From Natrinema sp. SYSU A 869 (lineage in GTDB: Archaea; Halobacteriota; Halobacteria; Halobacteriales; Natrialbaceae), in contig NZ_CP082249.1 in the NCBI RefSeq assembly GCF_019879105.1, forward strand, positions 806,001-870,000: a DNA stretch of 64,000 bases, written 5' to 3'. The notes beneath the pieces were generated by a model. The model had not been told where the DNA came from, made no database searches, and worked only from the letters and a program-made list of their open reading frames with translations. Of this stretch, positions 1-7,827 are shown in pieces. The position numbers and the translations under genes were made by a program. How positions within the stretch are numbered: position 1 is the first letter of the stretch; each line of letters begins with the position of its first letter.

Positions 1-623
1 GGGAACGTCAACACGCCGATCCACGAGCCGTCACCCTGCCACTCCTCGCTCTCGAGATCGCCGAACTGACGGATCTTCGCCTGTGCGCTACCCGCGTGGT
101 CGGCTGGCACCTGCACGGCGACAGTAACCTCCTCGAACCGGATCGGGATGATCGGACGCAGTGCGTCGAGAGCGTCGTCGACCTGCTCCTGAACCGGCTC
201 CATCGGATCGATGGTAAAGCCGGCCTCCTCTAAGGCGTTCTCGATCCGTTCGGGCGGATGGGGCGCGTTGTCCATCTGCGGGTTGACCGCGTTGCGCGTG
301 ATCGTGTCGATCAACTGCTTGCGCTTCTGTTCTTGCATCTCACGGCGCTGATCGGCCGTGATCTGGATCTCCCCTTGCTTGATGACCTCGGGGATGATCT
401 CGAGTGACTCCGTGGTATCGAAGACCTTCTCGAGGTCGGCCTCAGCCGGCCGGTCGCCGCGGGAGGCGTCCTCGAAGACGTCCTCTGCGGCGATCACGTC
501 TTCGAGATCTCCCTCAAACTCGTCGCGTTTGATTTCGAGCGCCGCGTCCGGATCGACTAACACTTCGAAGCGCGCCCCGTGTGACTCGAGTCGCGCCGTC
601 ACTGCCTCGTCAAGCGAAATCAT
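1..623 (-). CDS. Ribosome maturation protein SBDS/Sdo1 (3' end cut by window edge)
   Basis: Reads leftward from the ATG at 621-623 and runs off the window after about 207 codons of a family of roughly 240, so the extreme C-terminus is missing. The N-terminus (MISLDEAVTARLESHGARFE) matches the SBDS N-terminal domain, and the helical middle carries the family-typical KRKQLIDTITRNAVNPQ near residue 100. The family works in late 50S maturation, helping an EF-2-like GTPase release the anti-association factor aIF6. It lies 213 bp behind the alpha proteasome gene on the same strand, the usual archaeal pairing of RNA-processing, proteasome and ribosome-biogenesis genes. Identification rests on sequence pattern only. 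Confidence 0.9.
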   Translation of the reverse strand, partial: MISLDEAVTARLESHGARFEVLVDPDAALEIKRDEFEGDLEDVIAAEDVFEDASRGDRPAEADLEKVFDTTESLEIIPEVIKQGEIQITADQRREMQEQKRKQLIDTITRNAVNPQMDNAPHPPERIENALEEAGFTIDPMEPVQEQVDDALDALRPIIPIRFEEVTVAVQVPADHAGSAQAKIRQFGDLESEEWQGDGSWIGVLTF

Positions 624-836
624 ACCTGACGGTTCCCCCGCCAATGAAAAGAGTGTTTCCCGAACTGATCCAGTAATCGCGGTCAAAACGTACCAGGCCG
701 TGTCGGGTCAGCGCGGTCGCCGTCTCGATGCAATCGAACCCTGATCGAACCCTTCGTCGGTTACAAATCTCGAGCGGGACGCTCCTCGAGCAGTGACTGC
801 AGAAAACGGCGTCGGAAACCGCAATTGGCGTCTCGA

Positions 837-1607
837 TTACTCGGCAGGTTCGTCGTCTGCGTCCTCGTCCTCGCCCGTATCGAGGAGGTCGTTCTCCTCG
901 AGGTGGTCTGCAATTCGATCCTGGTCGAACTGTTCGAAGGACTCGGTTTCGACGTCGATGGTCGCCAGCCCCACTTCGCTGGGGAGCAGGGAACCGTCGT
1001 TGACTGACGCGAGCGCGTCGAGTGCGAGCTGAATGCCGCCGTCAAGGTCGGCCTCGTCGTCGTAGTTCTCCTCGAGGTACGTCTGGAGTTCGCCGCGGTC
1101 GGAGCCGACGGCCAGAGCCTTCCACTCGTAGGGCGTCCCCGAGGGGTCAGTCTCGAACAGGCGCGGCTCGCCGTTGTCGATGCCGCCGACGATCAGCGCG
1201 ACGCCGAACGGTCGGGCACCGCCGACCTGGGTGTACTGCTGGATGTGGTCGGTGACTTCCTTGGTCAGCGTCTCGACGCCGATAGGCTCGCCGTAGCGCA
1301 GCTGGTTGACCTGCGTCTGGCGGCGCGCGAAGTCGATCAGCTGGCGGGCGTCGGCCACGTGGCCTGCGCTGGCGATGCCGACGTGGTCGTCAGCCTTGTG
1401 AATCTTCTCGACGCTCGAGTCCTCAAGCAGCGGGGAGGGAACTCGTTTGTCGACCGCAAGGACGACGCCGTCGTTCGTTCGGACACCGATACTCGCCGTG
1501 CCTCGTTTGACCGCCTCACGAGCGTACTCGACCTGATAGAGTCGGCCGTCGGGCGAGAAAATCGTGATGCCACGGTCGTACGCCTGCTGTTGTTGTTGTC
1601 CCTGCAT
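837..1607 (-). CDS. psmA: 20S proteasome subunit alpha
   Basis: A 256-residue protein with the alpha-type N-terminal signature YDRGITIFSPDGRLYQVEYA at about residues 10-29, the H0 helix region that gates substrate entry and seats the PAN or Cdc48 ATPase. Alpha subunits are not cleaved and lack the catalytic N-terminal threonine, and none is present. A Gln-rich leader (QGQQQQQ) and an acidic tail (GEDEDADDEPAE) are haloarchaeal features. The gene lies between rnp2 and the SBDS gene on the same strand. A TATA-like CTATTTAGG near 1756-1764 on the minus strand could give it its own promoter in the 147-bp gap after rnp2. Confidence 0.95.
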   Translation of the reverse strand: MQGQQQQQAYDRGITIFSPDGRLYQVEYAREAVKRGTASIGVRTNDGVVLAVDKRVPSPLLEDSSVEKIHKADDHVGIASAGHVADARQLIDFARRQTQVNQLRYGEPIGVETLTKEVTDHIQQYTQVGGARPFGVALIVGGIDNGEPRLFETDPSGTPYEWKALAVGSDRGELQTYLEENYDDEADLDGGIQLALDALASVNDGSLLPSEVGLATIDVETESFEQFDQDRIADHLEENDLLDTGEDEDADDEPAE

Positions 1608-1754
1608 AGTATCACACTAAATGGTAATCGAGGTCTGTCGCGCCCACGAACGCTTCATCGAGTCGCACGTCCCCAACGCCGTCCCGCAGGACAGCGACTC
1701 GCTCTTCGTTCCCGAACACGACGTTTCTCTCTCCAGAATCTTGCCCGCCGCGTC

Positions 1755-2096
1755 CTAAATAGTTTCTTCAGCGGCACGGATCGTACCACTGATACCGCGG
1801 ACCCGAACACCGACGGGAGCACCGTCGATTTCGTCGATACAGGCCAGTGCCGCCCGGGCGGGGTCGGTCTCGCCTCGTCGAACTTTAACGACCGCTTCAC
1901 CCGTTCCGTCGGCGAACTCGAACCTGACAACCGCCAGATCGGCGTCGGCGCTGCCCGGATCGCCCAGCAGATTCTGGCCCGCGTACCACAGCTCCCGCTG
2001 GAACGACCGTCGGTCGATCCGCTCGTCGGGCCACGTCTCGAGTTCGACGGCGAGATACCGCCACCGCGGTCGGAGGTGTTTGGGAAGGTGTTTCAT
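1755..2096 (-). CDS. rnp2: Ribonuclease P protein component 2 (Pop5 homologue)
   Basis: A 113-residue protein beginning MKHLPKHLRPRWRYLAVELE. The pattern LRPRWRYLAVE, followed by a beta-alpha region containing VRFEFADGTGEAVVKVRRG, is characteristic of archaeal Pop5. Pop5 pairs with Rpp30 in a heterotetramer that binds the catalytic domain of RNase P RNA and supports 5' maturation of tRNA. Its ATG overlaps the stop of the upstream methyltransferase (TCAT at 2093-2096 on the plus strand), so the two are translationally coupled. Rpp30 is encoded two genes upstream, which supports the call. Confidence 0.92.
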   Translation of the reverse strand: MKHLPKHLRPRWRYLAVELETWPDERIDRRSFQRELWYAGQNLLGDPGSADADLAVVRFEFADGTGEAVVKVRRGETDPARAALACIDEIDGAPVGVRVRGISGTIRAAEETI

Positions 2097-2721
2097 TCCT
2101 CGGCCGCGTCGACGTCCGTCGGGCTCCGTTCGGCGACCAGCACGCCCACCTGATCGTGGACGCGCTCGACGGCCGTCAGCGAGAAGCCGGCATCGGTGAA
2201 GGCGTCCGCGAGCACGCCGACGGTCGCCGGATCGTCGACCTCGGGCGAATAAAAGGGCGCGTCCGAATCCGGCTCACCGAAGAACATCACGTCCCCGAGG
2301 ACGAATTTGCGCGGCTCAAGGTCGGCAATGACTGCGATCGCCTCACGCTTTCCTCATCCGAGAGGTGGTGCAGGGCGAAGTTCGAGGTAATCATGTCGAC
2401 CGGGCCGTCGTAGTTCGGTTCCCGAAAGGTTCCGAGGTCGAACGCGAGGTTCTCGAGGCCTTCGTCATCGGCCTTTTCCTCGGCTTGGGCCATCATCTCC
2501 TCGCTGATGTCGCGGCCGACGACCTGCTTCGCATCGGGGGCGAGCGCGAGCGCGATCGCACCCGTGCCGGTCGCCAGATCGAGGACAACATCGTCGGCCG
2601 CGGGAGCGGCGTGCTCGACAACGAGGTTCGCACAGGCGTGATACTCTTCGGACTTCGACTCGTCGTATTCGCCGGCCTTTTCGTCGAACCGTGCGGCGTG
2701 CTCCTCAAGACTCTTCTTCAT
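2093..2721 (-). pseudogene. Class I SAM-dependent methyltransferase, interrupted by a -1 frameshift
   Basis: The frame opens at ATG 2719-2721 (MKKSLEEHAARFDEKAGEYD). Motif I VVLDLATGTG lies at about residues 45-54 and motif IV-like ITSNFALHHLSDEE follows. After DEE the frame is lost at an A-run (TTT on the plus strand, 2349-2351). Restoring one base gives DEEKREAIAVIADLEPRK and leads into the frame that ends at 2093 with MFFGEPDSDAPFYSPEVDD and the C-terminal part, so both halves of one protein of about 209 residues are present. The start overlaps the end of rnp3 and the stop overlaps rnp2, so it is locked between the two RNase P protein genes. Its substrate is unknown. The lesion may be a sequencing error. 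Confidence 0.8.
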
Positions 2722-3409
2722 ATCTGCCTCGTTCGACCCCCGGCTCAATGAACGACTCGGAGTGGACGTGGCGATTATGCTCGGCCAGTCGGCCCCACTC
2801 CGCGAGGCCGTCCTCGATAACTTCGGGCGCAAAGCCGATCTGCTCGCCGAGGGCTTTCAGTTCGCGGGGTGCCCGCATCTCGAGGTGCGAACGCGGATCC
2901 GCGCTGACGACGAAGGGGGCGTCGTAGTGGTCGACGATCTCCCGGAGCTTTCGCAGCGACTGCACGACCCGGACGCGGTGGCCGCCGCTCTCTCGCAGGA
3001 CTTCGGAGAGGTTGAACTCGATCCGAACGCCGTTCTCGACGGCAGCTTTCGCTAAAACGTGGTTCACGTCACCGCCCCCGGTCATCGGATGGGCGAGCAC
3101 GTCGACCTTCGGCTGTTCGACGGCGAATCGGTTCAGACCGTTCGTGCCGCCGTGGATGCCGACGATCGTCTCCGACGTCCGGTAATTCCCTACCGACCCG
3201 CTCGCCTGCTGTGGGTCGTCGGCTCGAATCTCGACACCCTCGACGACATCGATCCCGTACTCCTCGCGAATCTCTTTGGGATCGTAGTCGGCTCGAGCGT
3301 CGCCGTGATTGCGCACGACCACGCCCTCGTAGCCGTAGTCGGCCGCCGTCTTCGCGAATCTGGCGACCGTGCTCTGTCCGTCGGGATGGGCGTGGACGGC
3401 CTCGTACAT
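2705..3409 (-). CDS. rnp3: Ribonuclease P protein component 3 (Rpp30 homologue)
   Basis: A 234-residue protein with a TIM-barrel pattern typical of Rpp30: N-terminal MYEAVHAHPDG, YGYEGVVVRNHGD near residue 26, KVDVLAHP near residue 103, GVRIEFNLSEVL in the middle, and VVSADPRSHLEMRAPRELKA towards the end. Rpp30 partners Pop5 in archaeal RNase P. It is the first gene of a minus-strand run continuing into the methyltransferase (17-bp overlap), rnp2, psmA and SBDS. The region upstream of its start is the hairpin array at 3523-4125, so its promoter must lie in roughly 3410-3520 or within that array. Confidence 0.92.
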   Translation of the reverse strand: MYEAVHAHPDGQSTVARFAKTAADYGYEGVVVRNHGDARADYDPKEIREEYGIDVVEGVEIRADDPQQASGSVGNYRTSETIVGIHGGTNGLNRFAVEQPKVDVLAHPMTGGGDVNHVLAKAAVENGVRIEFNLSEVLRESGGHRVRVVQSLRKLREIVDHYDAPFVVSADPRSHLEMRAPRELKALGEQIGFAPEVIEDGLAEWGRLAEHNRHVHSESFIEPGVERGRYEEES

Positions 3410-4147
3410 ATGCGAATCGTCTCACGGCGACGACTTGGGGTTTGCGTCATGCAGATCGAACAAACGCAGCTGTCGTGGCCGGGAGCGCGGCTCGAACGAC
3501 AGTGAGGGCTGCGCGATCCAATGGAAGAGCAAACTCTTCCGAGCAGCGAGGGACCAGCAGTCCCTCGAGCAGTCGGCGCGAAGTCGTTCGAACGATCGAA
3601 GATCGTTCGTGATGCCGAAAATCGGAGATTTTCGGGCCACGCCGACAGCCTCGCGGAAACGAAGTTTCCGCTCAACGGGAGAGGGCAGGCGGTTACCAGA
3701 TTCCGACCGCGAGCGGACCCGAAGGGTGAGCGAGCGGGCCGACGACTGGCCCAGAAGCCGCGTTTGGCACGGCTGACGGGGAAGGAGGAGTGTTCTCGTG
3801 AACGAAGTGAACGAGAGTTCGGAAGACGCAAAGCGTCTTCCGGTACTTTTGATCGAAACTGAGCGGGATCGAAGATCCCGCGAGGTCGTCGGGCGGCAGC
3901 GCCGCCCGACTGCAAGCGATTCCTCCGGAATCGCCCAGTCCAAAAGAGCGCTTCGCGCTCTTTTGAAGATTTTACCGAGGGACATCGCGGTCGTGGTGGT
4001 TTGCGACCGCGATAGACCGTCGTTCGAGACGGCGAAGCCGTCTCGTGATCAAGCGAAACCGACGGTTTCGCTGACCTCGCGGAACTTCGTTCCGCTCAGT
4101 CACGAAAGACGCTTCGCGTCTTTCGAACGACAGAGTGAAATTTCGGT
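3410..4147. other. Gene-free spacer dominated by a hairpin array
   Basis: This 738-bp stretch between rnp3 and the TbsP-like gene has no credible coding sequence. Frames that stay open across it have low-complexity Arg/Ser translations and no recognisable motif. Its structure is given in the repeat entry for 3523-4125. Sequence before 3523 and after 4125 is short and shows no RNA gene. Both flanking genes run leftward, so the spacer separates the downstream end of the TbsP-like gene from the promoter side of rnp3. Confidence 0.8.
3523..4125. repeat. Array of about 15 perfect short palindromes, mostly with 3-nt GAA/TTC loops
   Basis: Consecutive perfect inverted repeats, each with a different stem: 3523-3540, 3548-3566, 3589-3609, 3615-3635, 3653-3671, 3794-3816 (weaker), 3821-3841, 3863-3881, 3888-3910, 3916-3934, 3941-3965, 3984-4013, 4025-4045, 4052-4072, 4079-4095 and 4103-4125. 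Stems are mostly 7-11 bp. Most loops are exactly three bases and usually GAA or its complement TTC, for example CGAACGATC-GAA-GATCGTTCG, GCGGGATC-GAA-GATCCCGC and AAAAGAGCGC-TTC-GCGCTCTTTT. Only the loop and the geometry are shared, not the stem sequence, so this is not an ordinary repeat family. There are no direct repeats of CRISPR type. Function is unknown. Confidence 0.85.
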
Positions 4148-4966
4148 TCAGTTGAGTATGGACTGAGCCACCGTTGCAAGCTGGCCGTTGTCGGCCTCGC
4201 TGAGGCGGTCGTCGCCGATCTTAAGACGTAGGCGCGGCCGACCGACGTCGATCGGGACCTTCTCGGTGTCGATCAGACCCATGTCCTCGAGTTTGGTCTT
4301 CGTTCGGGAGAACGTCGCCTTCGAGGCGATCCCGACGTCCTCGCCCCACTTGCTGATGTCGTAGAGCAGCGCTTCGTTCTTGGCTGCCACGAGCAAGGAG
4401 ATGGTGACCTCGTCGAGGCCGTCGCCGTCGCCGCGAGCGGTCTCGAGGGAGTTGAGGATGGCGGTGAAGTCGGCCTCGGCCTCGGGACTGATCTCGTCGG
4501 ACAGCGTTTCGCGGACATCCGTGATCGGCGGGGTCCGGAGGTTGAAGTCGGTGGCGTCCTCCCAGCGACCCGCGTAGGTGTCGTAGGTGTCTTCGACGAA
4601 GCTCTCGTCGTCCGTGGTGAGCCCGCCGACGCGGTCGCCGGCGTGGACCAGCGCAACAACGCGGTCCTCGCTGGCCAGCAGCGAGTTCTCGGGTGCCTCC
4701 TCGAGCGTTCGGAGCGACAGTGCGCCCTCGCTGATGAGGTCGGCAGCGTTCGAGGCGACGATGAAGTCGTCCATGACGTCTTTCAGGGTTCGTTCGTCGG
4801 CGAGCATGTGGACCGACGGCAGCTCGCCGTCGAACGCTGTCGCAACGGAAACGAACTCTTCGATGGCGTCCCGCGATGGGTTGACCATGTAGATATCACC
4901 GCTCGTGTCCTCGAGCACGGATTCGAGGATATCGTCAATCTGGTGGTTAAGTAAATTCGAGGTCAT
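4148..4966 (-). CDS. TbsP-like haloarchaeal transcriptional regulator
   Basis: A 272-residue protein from ATG 4964-4966 (MTSNLLNHQIDDILESVLED). An earlier in-frame ATG at 5018 is possible but would leave the likely TATA sequence inside the gene. The N-terminal part (IYMVNPSRDAIEEFV, GELPSVHMLADERTLKDVMD) resembles a sensor or protein-interaction domain. The C-terminal part (SLLVAAKNEALLYDISKWG, then GIASKATFSRTKTKLEDMG) is a winged helix. The pattern fits the DUF5821 family, which I recall as TbsP, a regulator that acts with TrmB on glycolytic and gluconeogenic genes. The family name is from memory; the winged-helix DNA-binding role is better supported. It is transcribed alone, between the hairpin array and a divergent small gene. 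Confidence 0.7.
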   Translation of the reverse strand: MTSNLLNHQIDDILESVLEDTSGDIYMVNPSRDAIEEFVSVATAFDGELPSVHMLADERTLKDVMDDFIVASNAADLISEGALSLRTLEEAPENSLLASEDRVVALVHAGDRVGGLTTDDESFVEDTYDTYAGRWEDATDFNLRTPPITDVRETLSDEISPEAEADFTAILNSLETARGDGDGLDEVTISLLVAAKNEALLYDISKWGEDVGIASKATFSRTKTKLEDMGLIDTEKVPIDVGRPRLRLKIGDDRLSEADNGQLATVAQSILN

Positions 4967-4991
4967 GCCTATACAGAAGTAATCGAGAGCA

Positions 4992-5006
4992 CCGTACTTA
5001 ATTTTG
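4992..5006 (-). promoter_or_regulatory. BRE/TATA promoter of the TbsP-like gene
   Basis: On the minus strand the sequence CCAAAATTAAGTACG lies about 30 nt upstream of the ATG at 4966. Its AT-rich core and purine-rich 5' side fit a haloarchaeal BRE/TATA, giving a transcript start close to the ATG, as for leaderless genes. This placement is why the start at 4966 is preferred over the upstream ATG at 5018. Confidence 0.5.
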
Positions 5007-5231
5007 GTGGCCGTTTGCACACCAGAACTTCTCCCCTAGGGTCTGTACCGGTAATTTTGTCCGATGATTCGTTAGTTCGCCGATGAAAAATGGATATCAC
5101 TTCTAGCGGGCCCGAGACGAAAACCCCACCCCTCTTCGGGAGGAGGGTGACCCAGATACCCAGTGGCGAGCGGGGATCTGTCTGCGTGCCAACGATAACT
5201 ATATACCGGAAACGTGTTATTACGATATCGT

Positions 5232-5369
5232 ATGGGTGTTCGACGCAACCGACTGTGGCGGGCCGTACAGGAGTTGGTCGAGAGCGCAGCAAACGGGATA
5301 GAAACCGACCGAGCGTCGCGACGGTTCACGGCGCGGGCGAAGCGAGTCAGTACGTACGGTGGACCGTAG
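5232..5369 (+). CDS. Small basic protein of 45 residues, function unknown
   Basis: ATG at 5232 opens 45 codons (MGVRRNRLWRAVQELVESAA, then NGIETDRASRRFTARAKRVS, TYGGP) and ends at TAG 5367-5369. A clear TATA sequence (ACTATATACC, about 5198-5207) is centred about 29 nt upstream, the expected spacing for a leaderless haloarchaeal transcript. That is the main evidence that it is real. The product is basic (many Arg), unusual in an acidic proteome, and would suit nucleic-acid or acidic-protein binding. The gene runs towards the CHAT gene and ends 5 bp before that gene's stop on the opposite strand. No homology is recognised. Confidence 0.45.
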   Translation: MGVRRNRLWRAVQELVESAANGIETDRASRRFTARAKRVSTYGGP

Positions 5370-5373
5370 TCGG

Positions 5374-7554
5374 TCACTGATCGAACCGCTTACTCAATTC
5401 TTTCGACCAGTAGATGTCGCCGTCATAGATTACCGACGCTTCCGTCTCTTCGAGCATGGTCGCCAGTTCCGGCTCCGCCAGCGTAAAACTCGACTCGTTC
5501 CCACAGAGGTGGGCGTACTCATTAGTCTCGGTGTGCGGGAAGTAGTATGACCCGGTCACCCGCGTCGAATAGCAATCGAGCGTCAATAGGTACTGCTGGT
5601 CGCTCTCGCCTGTCTCGAGTTCCTCGAGTCGCGCGGTCGTCGGATTGCGGTTTTCGCCCTGGGTAAGTGAGTGGGTGCCGTCGCCGACGACGGCGTAGTC
5701 TTTGCCCATCATGATCCGTCTGCGAGCGAGCGCCATCGCGCGTTCGATGCTGAAGCCGTGAACCAGTAGTTTGGCGAACGTCGATCCGACCTTGACGGCG
5801 TGGTCGTTCAACACCTTGGTGAACGTGACGGCACCGGCGACGCTCCCCTTTTCGATTAGGTTCATGCCCTCGTAGAAGGAGCCACAGGCGTTCAGGAAAA
5901 ACGTCTGTGCGTTACAGCGATCGAGGCTTGAGGTCGCGAGCGTCCCGTCGGGACAGCACAGTCCGCCGGTTTCGCAGTGGCCGATGTAGTGGACGAAATC
6001 GTGGTCGTCCTCCAAGACGCGGGCGAGGTCGGCCGTCTCGAGCGACTCCGCGACGGTGAGATCCATCGTGAGTTCCTCGGAGCGCTGACGATAGATCTCG
6101 GCGACGTCGTCGTGCTCGCCGGCCATCTCCGGATCGTTGAGGACGACACAGATCGAGGTCGAGTCGCTCGTCCGCTCGAGGAAGTCCAGCCGGTTGTGGT
6201 AGGCCGTGGGCGTCGATTTGAAGACGTCGATCGGGACACCGTCCGCGAGCCAGCCGTGGGTGCGGCCGCTCCGGAGGTCGGGTTTGACGATGTCGACCGA
6301 GGCGACCTGACCGGTAGTGGCCCGACTGGGTCCGGGGTCGCCGCCGACTCCGGCCCCGTGTCCGGCTTCGATTCCGGAGGCTAGTTCAGCGGGTCCGGAA
6401 CCGTCGCCCCGATAGAAGTCCTCGAGCGAGCGTTCGACTAACTCCTGGCCCTCGAGCTCGGAGGTTCGGGGCGTGTAAATCATGCTCAGCCGGTCGAGCA
6501 AGAAGGGGAGCGTTTCGACGCTGTCGTAGGTCGGAGTGACGTACGTCGAGAGGTGCCACTCCGGGAGGCGGTGTTTGATTGCTGCGTAGGGGACGTCGAG
6601 GTAGGTCGCCAGTCGGTCCTGTGGCGACGCGTGATACAGCACGTCAGCGTCGAGACCGAGCGCCGCGAGCAGGCTGTGCTCCGAGAGGGTCGTTCCGTGG
6701 GGACCGGCGTTCCGGACGAGGCAATCGAGGAAGAACGTCTTCCGAAGCAGTTGCTCGACGTCGCGCTCTAAGTTTGGCATCGGCGAGAGTTCCTCCTCGA
6801 TGGCGTGATCGCGGAGCCGGAGCCGCGGTCGCTCGAGGGCCGCCCCGGGTCGGTTTCCGAGTGCCTCGTCCGTCGTACGGACGGTTGCCTGCAGGTAGTA
6901 CGCCAGCGGCGCGGTCACGAACAGCGATTCGAACTCCGGCGGGACGATCAGTTCGATCCCGTGATCGGGAGTATCGGACCGAATACAGTCGGAAATCTCG
7001 AGTTCGTCGCCGCGTTCGATCAGCGACGGGTGGCCGCGGAGGGTGGGGTACGACCGGTCCGAGCGGTCGGTCTTGTGCGAGGCGGCCATGTGAGTAATGG
7101 CTTCGGCGATTGCCGACGGGGAGTCCGGCACAGTGATCGTGCCGGCGGGGAACTCGTGGCGACAGCGGACCCCGAGGATGACGCGCGTTCGCTCCGGAAA
7201 AGAAACGATGATCTCCTCGTAGTCGTCGGTCTTTTCGATCGTCGCCACACCGGCGAACCGGAGGTAGGCCTTGATCTCCGTATCGATGTCGACGATGTAC
7301 TCGCCGGGCGATAGCGTGAGCGGCTCTCCGCTGGGGTCAAGTTCGTACTGCTCCTCGAGTCCGAGGGAGAACGCGTAGACGACCGCGTGGGGGAATCGGA
7401 GCTCGTCCGTCGTCAGGGCGACCGTCTCGTCAACCGGGCGCGAAACGTCGGCGTCGGAACTGTTGACGTCGAGTTCGTCACCGTTGACCGCTAACTCGGC
7501 GTTGTCCGCGTCGGTGACGTGGAGGGTGTCGCCGTCTACCGCCCACTCGATCAT
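5374..7554 (-). CDS. CHAT-domain protease-like protein
   Basis: A 726-residue protein. The C-terminal half contains the caspase-like CHAT pattern: HYIGHCETGGLCC with the presumed catalytic His at residue 526, then TFFLNACGSFYEGMNLIEKG with the catalytic Cys at 557 and AGAVTFTKVLNDHAVKVG after it. CHAT proteins are cysteine peptidases related to separase and caspases, and some are activated by partner sensors. The first 450 residues hold no TPR array I can see; they begin with beta-rich sequence (MIEWAVDGDTLHVTDADNAE) and include a Gly/Ala-rich linker near residues 390-410. No signal peptide or membrane segment is seen, so it is probably cytoplasmic. It is monocistronic. Substrate and trigger are unknown. 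Confidence 0.8.
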   Translation of the reverse strand: MIEWAVDGDTLHVTDADNAELAVNGDELDVNSSDADVSRPVDETVALTTDELRFPHAVVYAFSLGLEEQYELDPSGEPLTLSPGEYIVDIDTEIKAYLRFAGVATIEKTDDYEEIIVSFPERTRVILGVRCRHEFPAGTITVPDSPSAIAEAITHMAASHKTDRSDRSYPTLRGHPSLIERGDELEISDCIRSDTPDHGIELIVPPEFESLFVTAPLAYYLQATVRTTDEALGNRPGAALERPRLRLRDHAIEEELSPMPNLERDVEQLLRKTFFLDCLVRNAGPHGTTLSEHSLLAALGLDADVLYHASPQDRLATYLDVPYAAIKHRLPEWHLSTYVTPTYDSVETLPFLLDRLSMIYTPRTSELEGQELVERSLEDFYRGDGSGPAELASGIEAGHGAGVGGDPGPSRATTGQVASVDIVKPDLRSGRTHGWLADGVPIDVFKSTPTAYHNRLDFLERTSDSTSICVVLNDPEMAGEHDDVAEIYRQRSEELTMDLTVAESLETADLARVLEDDHDFVHYIGHCETGGLCCPDGTLATSSLDRCNAQTFFLNACGSFYEGMNLIEKGSVAGAVTFTKVLNDHAVKVGSTFAKLLVHGFSIERAMALARRRIMMGKDYAVVGDGTHSLTQGENRNPTTARLEELETGESDQQYLLTLDCYSTRVTGSYYFPHTETNEYAHLCGNESSFTLAEPELATMLEETEASVIYDGDIYWSKELSKRFDQ

Positions 7555-7792
7555 TCGGTTGGCAGAATGTCACTGCGACAAGTTAGTTGTATCGGGCTGT
7601 GAGGATGTGGCAAATGGCATCATGGAACACTCTACTCGGATGCGATATTGACCAGTAATAGTGGATAGAATACAGGTAGTGACGAACCGTTCGCTATCGA
7701 ACAGGCCGTTGCGTTCGCGGTGAGCGCCAGACGGTGAGCGTGCGGTCACTGATCGTTCAAGCAAGTCTAGTGGCCTCACTTGCCGGGGAAGG

Positions 7793-7802
7793 GTACACTT
7801 AT
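7793..7802 (+). promoter_or_regulatory. TATA-like promoter of glyA
   Basis: The sequence TACACTTATG lies about 28 nt before the glyA ATG at 7828, a spacing consistent with a leaderless or near-leaderless transcript. It supports the start at 7828 rather than the upstream in-frame ATG at 7780. Confidence 0.4.
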
Positions 7803-7827
7803 GCAGCCGCCAGACTGCAGTTCGGAT

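Noticed and set aside
3523-4125. Hairpin array taken as a CRISPR array or protein-coding region
   Set aside because: The units share no direct repeat and spacing is irregular. Frames open across it give low-complexity Arg/Ser peptides with no conserved features.
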